A stretch of 5,039 nucleotides of DNA from contig JAFYMZ010000018.1 in assembly GCA_017548175.1 (NCBI GenBank), positions 1 to 5,039 on the forward strand. Direction: 5' to 3'. The translations under genes and the position numbers were made by a program. The notes under the pieces were generated by a model. That model was not told where the DNA came from, ran no database searches, and saw nothing but the letters and a program-made list of their open reading frames with translations. Below, one piece after another: positions 1-4,446 of this stretch (its first letter is position 1; the number at the start of each line of letters is the position of its first letter). The stretch comes from Clostridia bacterium (GTDB lineage: Bacteria > Bacillota_A > Clostridia > Oscillospirales > Butyricicoccaceae).

Positions 1-208
1 CGCCAACATCCTCGGCTCTATCGCACCGGCTGCCGCTATGGATGCCATTGCCGGCCGGCGCATCCTGTTGGTGGATGATCTGATCACCACCGGCAGCACC
101 CTGTCCGAGTGTTCTCGCGTGCTGCTGAGCCAAGGTGCCGCCGGTGTGTGGGGAATTACCGTAGCACAAGTGAAAAAGATTTCCAAAAACACACAGGGAA
201 GATATTGA
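1..208 (+). CDS. comF: ComF-family phosphoribosyltransferase, C-terminal end (5' truncated by window)
   Basis: The reading frame enters at position 2 and ends at TGA 206-208, giving the last 68 residues. The diagnostic part is the type I phosphoribosyltransferase PRPP-binding loop: ILLVDDLITTGSTL, encoded at about 62-103, with the paired Asp residues followed by TTGST. It is followed by SECSRVLLSQGAAGVWGITV, a helix and strand arrangement typical of the ComF/GntX family, in which the protein ends shortly after the last strand, as here. ComF proteins support DNA uptake in competent bacteria (ComF acts on the cytosolic side with the ComFA helicase), but many genomes keep the gene without known competence. 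The N-terminal zinc-finger region, if present, lies outside the window. Another PRPP-binding phosphoribosyltransferase is possible but less likely. There is no terminator between this gene and mreB, so read-through into mreB is plausible. Confidence 0.75.
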   Translation, partial: ANILGSIAPAAAMDAIAGRRILLVDDLITTGSTLSECSRVLLSQGAAGVWGITVAQVKKISKNTQGRY

Positions 209-233
209 AAAAGTACCGGAACTTGGCTATAAT
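205..233 (+). promoter_or_regulatory. Sigma-A promoter of mreB
   Basis: A -35 box TTGAAA (205-210) and a perfect -10 box TATAAT (228-233) are separated by 17 bp, the optimal spacing. The -35 box overlaps the stop codon of the upstream ComF-family gene. Transcription would start near 240, giving a leader of about 70 nt before the mreB ATG at 313. The match to the housekeeping consensus is close, so strong vegetative expression is expected (inference). Confidence 0.85.
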
Positions 234-262
234 AAAATTTGCACCACTCTGTTTGCATTTGT

Positions 263-278
263 GACAGTTTTGGCTGTC
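263..278 (+). repeat. Small inverted repeat in the mreB leader
   Basis: GACAG (263-267) and CTGTC (274-278) form a 5-bp stem with a 6-nt TTTTGG loop inside the predicted 5' untranslated region of mreB. It is followed by TTTCC, not a uridine run, so it is not a convincing terminator. It could be an RNA hairpin or a protein site, or chance. Confidence 0.3.
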
Positions 279-312
279 TTTCCATACACATTGACGAAAA
301 GGAGTTTTTACT

Positions 313-1344
313 ATGTTTTTTTCCAGCAGCGATATTGGCATTGATCTGGGTACCGCATCGGTTCTGGTTTTTGTAAAGGGCGAGGGCGTTAAGCTGTGCG
401 AGCCCAGCGTTGTCGCCGTCGACAAAATCAGCGGTGATCTGCTGGCCGTCGGTACCGAGGCACAGAATATGCTGGGCCGTACCCCCGGCAACATCATCGC
501 CGTCCGTCCCCTGCGCGAAGGCGTCATCTCCGACTACGAGATGACCGAAAAGATGATCCGCGAGTTCATCAAAAAAGCGCTCACCGGCTTCCGTCTGTTC
601 AAGCCCAATCTGGTGATCTGCATCCCCAGCGTCATCACCGAAGTAGAAGAGCGTGCCGTCATCGACGCAGGCCAGCAGGCCGGCGCCAAGCACGTCTACC
701 TGATCGAAGAGCCCGTTGCCGCCGCCATCGGCGCCGGCATCGACATTGCCAAGCCCAACGGCAACATGATCGTTGACATCGGCGGCGGCACCTCCGACAT
801 CGCCGTCATCTCTCTGGGCGGCATCGTCGAGAGTTCCTCCATCAAGGTGGCAGGCGACAAGTTCGACGAGGCACTGGTCAAGTATATCCGCCGGAAGCAC
901 AACGTGCTGATCGGTGAGCGTACCGCCGAAGAGATTAAAAAGACCGTTGGCTGCGTGTGGCCCTATGAAGAAGAGCGCACTATGGAGGTCAAAGGCCGCT
1001 GCCTGCTCACCGGCCTGCCCCGCACCTTCACCGTATCCAGCACTGAAATGATCGAGGCCTTTGAAGAAGTCTCCGACAAGATTCTGGAAGCTGTTCACAC
1101 CGTTCTGGAGCGTACTGCTCCCGAGCTGGTGGGCGACATCGCCACCAACGGCATCGTGATGACCGGCGGCGGCAGCCTGATCCACGGCTTTGACAAGCTG
1201 ATTGAAAGCAAGACCGGCATTGCCACCCGTGTGGCCGACGATGCCATCTCCTGCGTGGCCTACGGTACCGGCAAGGCTCTGGAGAACATCAAGAGCATGC
1301 AGGACGGCACCCTGAACATTTCCCGCCGCCGTCAGATGTTCTAA
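313..1344 (+). CDS. mreB: Rod shape-determining protein MreB (bacterial actin)
   Basis: The 343-residue product has the length usual for MreB/Mbl (about 335-347). It carries the actin-fold ATPase signatures in order: phosphate-1 loop DIGIDLGTASVLVF (residues 7-20), connecting motif EEPVAAAIGAG (132-142) with its conserved Glu, phosphate-2 loop IVDIGGGTSDIAVISLGG (from residue 153), and adenosine loop GIVMTGGGSLIHG (from residue 280). MreB polymerises in patches under the cytoplasmic membrane and directs lateral peptidoglycan synthesis by the elongasome (known for the family). The start is supported by AAAAGGAG at 297-304, 8 nt before ATG. The phosphate-1 loop reads GTASVLVF rather than the textbook GTANTLV, a variant I associate with clostridial MreB proteins. 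The gene has its own promoter and terminator and no mreC or mreD follows, so it is monocistronic apart from possible read-through from upstream. Assignment among MreB, Mbl and MreBH paralogues cannot be made from this sequence alone. Confidence 0.97.
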   Translation: MFFSSSDIGIDLGTASVLVFVKGEGVKLCEPSVVAVDKISGDLLAVGTEAQNMLGRTPGNIIAVRPLREGVISDYEMTEKMIREFIKKALTGFRLFKPNLVICIPSVITEVEERAVIDAGQQAGAKHVYLIEEPVAAAIGAGIDIAKPNGNMIVDIGGGTSDIAVISLGGIVESSSIKVAGDKFDEALVKYIRRKHNVLIGERTAEEIKKTVGCVWPYEEERTMEVKGRCLLTGLPRTFTVSSTEMIEAFEEVSDKILEAVHTVLERTAPELVGDIATNGIVMTGGGSLIHGFDKLIESKTGIATRVADDAISCVAYGTGKALENIKSMQDGTLNISRRRQMF

Positions 1345-1366
1345 GAACAATCCCATAAAATGCATC

Positions 1367-1404
1367 AGCGCCCTGTCCGCACGGACAGGGCGCTTGTTTC
1401 GTTT
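1367..1404 (+). terminator. Intrinsic terminator of mreB
   Basis: A perfect 12-bp GC-rich stem, AGCGCCCTGTCC (1367-1378) pairing with GGACAGGGCGCT (1383-1394) around a GCAC loop, is followed by the T-rich tract TGTTTCGTTTATT. It lies 22 nt after the mreB stop codon. On the opposite strand the same hairpin is followed by a weaker T-containing stretch, so it may also stop transcription arriving from the minus-strand island to its right. Confidence 0.92.
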
Positions 1405-1717
1405 ATTCTACTGTAAACTCGTAGGCTGCCATACCTTTCTCGGCAGTCCCATCCTTGTAATATACAATAAGATCCTTAATAATCCGATAGGTGCCCGACT
1501 TTAGAACGCCGCAAGTTCTGCCGACATCATACCAATTCGGGATTCCGGTGCTTTATTATTTATAATAAAGCATAACTTCGGCAACCAATTCCAAAGGCGG
1601 TTACTGTAGCAAAGCGCCCTGGTTATTGCTCTGTCCCCACGTCTCTAAACTTGCCAATGTAGTCAAGGAGCCATTCTTGATGGCAAGGAGGAATTGACTG
1701 TTGAAGCCTGTACGCGA
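1403..1717 (-). pseudogene. Decayed gene remnant, possibly the C-terminal part of a secreted Ig-like-domain protein
   Basis: One minus-strand frame between TAA codons at 1718-1720 and 1403-1405 reads like protein but is broken by a TAA at 1601-1603 and a tandem TAATAA inside the palindrome. The segments, from upstream to downstream, include AIKNGSLTTLASLETWGQSN, then PPLELVAEVMLYYK, then PNWYDVGRTCGVLKSGTYRI followed by IKDLIVYYKDG and ending AAYEFTVE. The last part, with W...L..GTYRI.K followed by a final AYEFTV strand, resembles the end of bacterial Ig-like domains found in clostridial lipoproteins; this is recognition from memory and weak. All three segments sharing one frame argues for a single decayed gene, but separate fragments aligned by chance are possible. 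No start codon with a ribosome binding site is visible. Confidence 0.4.
1549..1572. repeat. 24-bp near-perfect palindrome
   Basis: TGCTTTATTAT (1549-1559) and ATAATAAAGCA (1562-1572) are perfect 11-bp inverted arms around two T residues. No T-run follows on either strand, so it does not look like a standard terminator. It supplies the in-frame tandem stop codons in the decayed minus-strand frame, and its 24-bp length would preserve the surrounding frame if it is an insertion. Confidence 0.7.
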
Positions 1718-1721
1718 TTAC

Positions 1722-2003
1722 TTACTTCTTTTCTTCAAAACTGATTAGCTTCTTTTTCTTCCAAATAGCAATACCAAGCATACCGACCCTTAGATATTCG
1801 TACATTTCTGGCGTACAAATCAACTGTAAGAAATTATCATCAGGATGTCGGTGTTCTTGTTTCTGTTCAAAACAAAATACAACCTGATATAACATTAAAT
1901 CAGAAGGAACGATTGGGGAAATAGAACTGTTTGGAAAAAAGGGTGCGCCTACGGGTGTCTTTGAAACAACTCTCAATAAATTGCTTTTCACTGAGTGAAT
2001 CAC
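1722..2003 (-). CDS. Doubtful hypothetical protein (93 codons) or gene fragment
   Basis: An open frame of 93 codons begins at GTG (2001-2003), directly after an in-frame TAG, and ends at TAA (1722-1724). I do not recognise the product. Its second half is charged and mixed, ending in a lysine-rich tail (IWKKKKLISFEEKK), with no signal peptide, membrane segment or known motif. The start is poorly supported: only a weak GAG lies close upstream and internal ATG codons have no clear ribosome binding site. An overlapping minus-strand frame at its 5' end also reads like protein (VGDSLSEKQFIESCFKDT), which suggests a frameshifted remnant rather than an intact gene. Composition is AT-rich like the rest of the island and unlike mreB or murC. 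Confidence 0.22.
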   Translation of the reverse strand: MIHSVKSNLLRVVSKTPVGAPFFPNSSISPIVPSDLMLYQVVFCFEQKQEHRHPDDNFLQLICTPEMYEYLRVGMLGIAIWKKKKLISFEEKK

Positions 2004-2026
2004 CTACTCTAATCAATCATTCTGAC

Positions 2027-2100
2027 TTGTAACTTTCTATAATATTTAATTGGATCACCAATTTGCCGCGTTCCGTCTGCACTCCCATAGAAAGTTTCAA
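2027..2100. repeat. 74-bp element bounded by 14-bp inverted repeats
   Basis: TTGTAACTTTCTAT (2027-2040) and ATAGAAAGTTTCAA (2087-2100) are inverted arms matching at 13 of 14 positions, including 10 uninterrupted pairs. The 46-bp interior holds a second inverted repeat, AATTGG (2048-2053) and CCAATT (2058-2063) with an ATCA loop, and a locally GC-richer segment, 2064-2086, unlike its AT-rich surroundings. It could be a miniature inverted-repeat element, a recombination site or a structured RNA. No flanking target-site duplication is obvious. Confidence 0.5.
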
Positions 2101-2192
2101 CCCCATTTGAACGCATCAAGCATTTTTCAAAAAACAAAAAACAATAAAAACATTCCAAAAATAATCTTTTTTCTGTCAGAAATCAGTTGTTT

Positions 2193-3563
2193 TTATTCTT
2201 CCAGCATACCCGCGATCTTCACCACATCGCCGGCGCCCATGGTAAACACCAGGTCACCGGGCTGCACCAGATGCTCCAGACGCTTGGCCGCGTCCTCCAG
2301 ACTGTCCGCCGCCTCCGCGCCGGGGATCAGCGCTGCCAACTGGGCAGAGCTGACACCCAAAGTGTCAGTTTCGCGAGCTGCAAAAATGGGACACAGCACG
2401 CACTGATCGGCATGGCACAGAGCCTGCGCAAACTCCGGCATCAGCGCCGCAGTCCGGCTGTAAGTATGGGGCTGGAACACGCATACCACACGGCCTTCGG
2501 CCACTTCCTTGGCGGCCCGCAGGCTGGCGGTAATCTCACTGGGATGGTGGGCATAGTCATCATACACCGCGGCGCCGCGCCAGGTACGCTTGAACTCAAA
2601 GCGCCGACCCACGCCGGTATAGGCTTCCACACCACGGGCAAACTCCGCACCCGGCACGCCCAAAAAGACGGCAACAGCCGCAGTAGCCATGGCATTATAC
2701 AAATTATGCTTACCGGGAACGCGCAGCTGCACGCTGCAGTATGTCTCGCCGTTGTATTCCACATCAAAGTGATACAGACCGTGTACCAGCCGGATATTGA
2801 CAGCACGCACGTTGCAATCTTCGCCCAGACCGAAATACAGCACCCGTTTGTCCATACCTGCCGTCACGCTGCGACAGTTGGCATCGTCGCCATTGACCAC
2901 CAGCACGCCCTGCTGCGGCACCAGATCGGCAAACTGCCGGAAAGAACGGATCACGTGATCCAGATCATCAAAGAAGTCGGGATGATCCATCTCCACGTTC
3001 AGCACCACACCAACGGTGGGCGCAAACTCCAAAAAGGAGTTCTGATATTCGCAGCTTTCTGCCACAAACAGGTCACTGTTGCCGATGCGCAAGGTGCCGC
3101 CAATGCTGGCCAGTTCACCGCCCACCATCACGGTAGGATCCAGTCCCACCTCCATGGCAAAGGTTGCGATCATCGAGGTGGTAGAGGTCTTGCCGTGGGT
3201 ACCTGCCACACAGACCGCATGGGGATATCGGCTCATGATCCGACCCCACGCCTCTGCACGGCTGATCACCGGAATGCCGACCGCCATCGCCGCCGCGATC
3301 TCGGGATTTTGATCGGGCACGGCAGCGGTGCGGATCACCAAACCCACATCCTGCACCGTTTCCGCAAAATGTCCCACCGTTACGGGGATACCGGTCTCGC
3401 GCAAATGTTTGGTGGCTGCAGATTCCACACGGTCAGACCCCTGCACCTTCGCGCCCAAATGCACCAGCATTTCTGCCAATGCGCGCATGGAAATACCGCC
3501 GATGCCCACCAGATGAATGGGCTTGCCGCTATGCAGCACCTGATCGAACAATTCATATGTCAT
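2193..3563 (-). CDS. murC: UDP-N-acetylmuramate--L-alanine ligase (MurC)
   Basis: The 456-residue product fits MurC (about 450-490). MurC is the cytoplasmic ATP-dependent ligase that adds the first residue, L-alanine, to UDP-N-acetylmuramic acid in peptidoglycan precursor synthesis. Motifs appear in order: N-terminal UDP-binding glycine loop HLVGIGGISM (residues 17-26), the MurC-specific P-loop VAGTHGKTSTT (119-129), AESCEYQNSF (168-177), the NVEMDHPD segment around His194, HNLYNAMA (286-293), GRRFE (319-323), YDDYAHHPSEI (334-344) that distinguishes MurC from MurD/E/F, and FQPHTYSR (363-370). The protein looks complete and intact. The start is supported by GGAG (3573-3576 on the plus strand as CTCC), 9 nt before ATG. 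The gene stands alone, divergent from dpaA, with no other mur gene in the window. A longer open frame on the opposite strand is a shadow of its codon pattern. Confidence 0.97.
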   Translation of the reverse strand: MTYELFDQVLHSGKPIHLVGIGGISMRALAEMLVHLGAKVQGSDRVESAATKHLRETGIPVTVGHFAETVQDVGLVIRTAAVPDQNPEIAAAMAVGIPVISRAEAWGRIMSRYPHAVCVAGTHGKTSTTSMIATFAMEVGLDPTVMVGGELASIGGTLRIGNSDLFVAESCEYQNSFLEFAPTVGVVLNVEMDHPDFFDDLDHVIRSFRQFADLVPQQGVLVVNGDDANCRSVTAGMDKRVLYFGLGEDCNVRAVNIRLVHGLYHFDVEYNGETYCSVQLRVPGKHNLYNAMATAAVAVFLGVPGAEFARGVEAYTGVGRRFEFKRTWRGAAVYDDYAHHPSEITASLRAAKEVAEGRVVCVFQPHTYSRTAALMPEFAQALCHADQCVLCPIFAARETDTLGVSSAQLAALIPGAEAADSLEDAAKRLEHLVQPGDLVFTMGAGDVVKIAGMLEE

Positions 3564-3613
3564 AGGAGCTCACTCCGTTTCGCGTTTGAAATAAAAGGAT
3601 TGCATACAGTTCT

Positions 3614-3619
3614 ATTATA
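3614..3619 (-). promoter_or_regulatory. Probable -10 box of the murC promoter
   Basis: Read on the minus strand, positions 3619-3614 spell a perfect TATAAT, about 50 nt upstream of the murC start codon. The -35 region at 17-18 bp spacing is only TTTTTA or CTTTTT, a poor match, and there is no extended -10 TG. Transcription would begin near 3607. The site is the best candidate in the interval, but the missing -35 suggests a weak promoter or one needing help. Confidence 0.6.
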
Positions 3620-3652
3620 GTACAAGATGTGCAAAATAAAAAGTCCTTTCGC

Positions 3653-3685
3653 AAAAAAAGCCCGGTCTGCCACCGGATTTTCCGG
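3653..3685. repeat. Two mutually exclusive hairpins, one terminator-like on the minus strand
   Basis: CCGGT (3662-3666) pairs with ACCGG (3672-3676) across CTGCC, and CCGGA (3673-3677) pairs with TCCGG (3681-3685) across TTT. The two stems share 3673-3676, so only one can form at a time. On the minus strand the first stem is followed after GC by seven T residues (A-run 3653-3659), so it resembles a short intrinsic terminator that would stop antisense transcription from dpaA before it reaches murC. The 5-bp stem is short for that role. Confidence 0.4.
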
Positions 3686-3711
3686 CATACAGTATCGGCA
3701 GGAGGGATGTT

Positions 3712-4446
3712 ATGACGAAACCGGAGTTTGCTCTGATCCAAGGTGATGCGCGCCAGCCGGCCTTGGCTCGCCTGTTGGAGGGCGCAGGCTACCGCACGCA
3801 GTTGCTGCCTGCCCCGGAGAAATGGAAGTATGAAAATCTGCCGCCGCCCGGCACACGCCTGCCGGTGGCCAAAGCCTCCCCTGCCCTGCATCAGGCTGCG
3901 GAGGCGCAAGGGTTTCTGCTGATGGAATATGGTGAGCGGCCGGATTTCAAGGCAGAAAACGGACATATCACCGCAGAAAACGCCCTGTGTCTGGCAATGC
4001 TGCGCGGTGTGCTGCTGCGGGACGCCCCGGTGCTGGTGCTGGGCTACGGCGCGATCGGCAGTGCGCTGAGCCAAAAACTGGCGGCGCTGGGCGCCCGGGT
4101 ATGGGTCGCCGCCCGTCGTCCATCGGTACTGGAAGCCATCGGGCGCAGCGGCTGCTGCCCCGTCCCGCTGGACAACATTGAAGCCTGCCTGTCCGGGGTG
4201 GCGCTGGTATTCAACACGATACCGGCACCGGTGCTGACCGCCGCACGGCTGCATCGATTGCCACCGGAAGCACAGGTACTGGATCTGGCCTCCAGTCCCG
4301 GCGGCACGGACTTTGCCGCGGCGCGGAATATGGGATTGGACGCCGTACCTGCGCTGGGTCTGCCGGGAAAGATGACCCCCGGACCTGCTGCCGCTGCAAT
4401 TTTCCATACTTTGATGCAAATGTTACGTGAGGAGGAATCTGCTTGA
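3712..4446 (+). CDS. dpaA: Dipicolinate synthase subunit A (SpoVFA/DpaA), with a short N-terminal domain
   Basis: The product (244 residues) is the dehydrogenase-like subunit of dipicolinate synthase, which acts in the mother cell and makes dipicolinic acid for the forespore from the dihydrodipicolinate branch of lysine synthesis. Seen directly: an N-terminal strand ending in GDARQ (residues 11-15), typical of this family; a Rossmann NAD(P)-binding loop VLGYGAIG (109-116, glycines 111, 113 and 116) followed by VAARRP; then VFNTIPAPVL, DLASSPGGTDF (191-201) and LGLPGKMTP (215-223), which are the family's C-terminal signatures. The start ATG has AGGAGG at 3700-3705, 6 nt upstream. Bacillus subtilis SpoVFA is about 297 residues; here the part before the Rossmann loop is about 50 residues shorter, and the usual mid-N-terminal stretch is replaced by a Pro/Ala-rich one. 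It overlaps dpaB, so the two are translationally coupled. Confidence 0.93.
   Translation: MTKPEFALIQGDARQPALARLLEGAGYRTQLLPAPEKWKYENLPPPGTRLPVAKASPALHQAAEAQGFLLMEYGERPDFKAENGHITAENALCLAMLRGVLLRDAPVLVLGYGAIGSALSQKLAALGARVWVAARRPSVLEAIGRSGCCPVPLDNIEACLSGVALVFNTIPAPVLTAARLHRLPPEAQVLDLASSPGGTDFAAARNMGLDAVPALGLPGKMTPGPAAAAIFHTLMQMLREEESA
4430..4445 (+). promoter_or_regulatory. Ribosome binding site fixing the TTG start of dpaB
   Basis: AGGAGG (4430-4435) lies 7 nt before TTG (4443-4445), which overlaps the dpaA stop codon TGA (4444-4446). The consensus Shine-Dalgarno sequence and ideal spacing decide this start, since there is no ATG nearby in frame and the family's conserved first strand begins a few residues later. 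Confidence 0.85.

Larger units (their letters stand above)
1405..2192. other. AT-rich, gene-poor island between mreB and murC
   Basis: This stretch of about 790 bp is visibly richer in A+T than the flanking genes and contains no intact gene I can identify. What it does contain is listed separately: decayed coding sequence near its left end, a 24-base palindrome, a weak 93-codon open frame, and an inverted-repeat element near its right end. Positions about 2115-2190 are mostly poly-A and poly-T runs, T-rich on the murC strand, with only a weak imperfect hairpin (2170-2182), so murC has no clear intrinsic terminator. The compositional contrast and debris suggest an old insertion that has degraded (inference). 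Confidence 0.6.
3602..3694 (+). promoter_or_regulatory. Direct repeat GCATACAGT, candidate sporulation sigma -10 elements
   Basis: The nonamer GCATACAGT occurs at 3602-3610 and again at 3685-3693, 83 bp apart in the same orientation towards dpaA. The second copy extends to CATACAGTA (3686-3694), which fits the sigma-K -10 pattern CATAnnnTA; both copies also fit the sigma-E -10 pattern CATACAnT. The spoVF (dpaAB) operon is sigma-K dependent in Bacillus subtilis, so such a box here is expected. Against it, I find no matching -35 (AC or ATA) at the right spacing for either copy, and the second copy would start transcription almost at the ribosome binding site. The first copy overlaps the predicted murC start point. 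Confidence 0.35.

Noticed and set aside
156..527. 123-codon minus-strand open frame across the mreB promoter and 5' end
   Set aside because: It lies opposite the mreB start and the ComF-family 3' end and has no motif; the plus strand has promoter, ribosome binding site and gene.
1681..1749. Short plus-strand open frame after AAGGAGG (TTG start near 1701)
   Set aside because: Despite the good Shine-Dalgarno-like sequence it encodes only about 15 residues and lies opposite the decayed minus-strand gene.
2087..2111. Possible CRISPR-like repeat (GTTTCAACCCC-type sequence)
   Set aside because: Only one copy is present, with no spaced repeats nearby and no cas genes in the window.
2118..2192. Possible intrinsic terminator of murC in the T-rich minus-strand sequence
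   Set aside because: The only hairpin (2170-2182) has a very short A/T-rich stem with almost no loop and is followed on the minus strand by A residues, not a T-run.
2050..2406. 118-codon plus-strand open frame starting in the AT-rich island and running into murC antisense
   Set aside because: It uses a weak non-ATG start inside the inverted-repeat element, has no ribosome binding site, and most of its length is antisense to murC.
2187..3620. 477-codon plus-strand open frame opposite murC, longer than murC itself
   Set aside because: It is the antisense shadow of murC. Its product is His/Gln-rich low-quality sequence without motifs, while the minus strand carries every MurC signature and a proper ribosome binding site.
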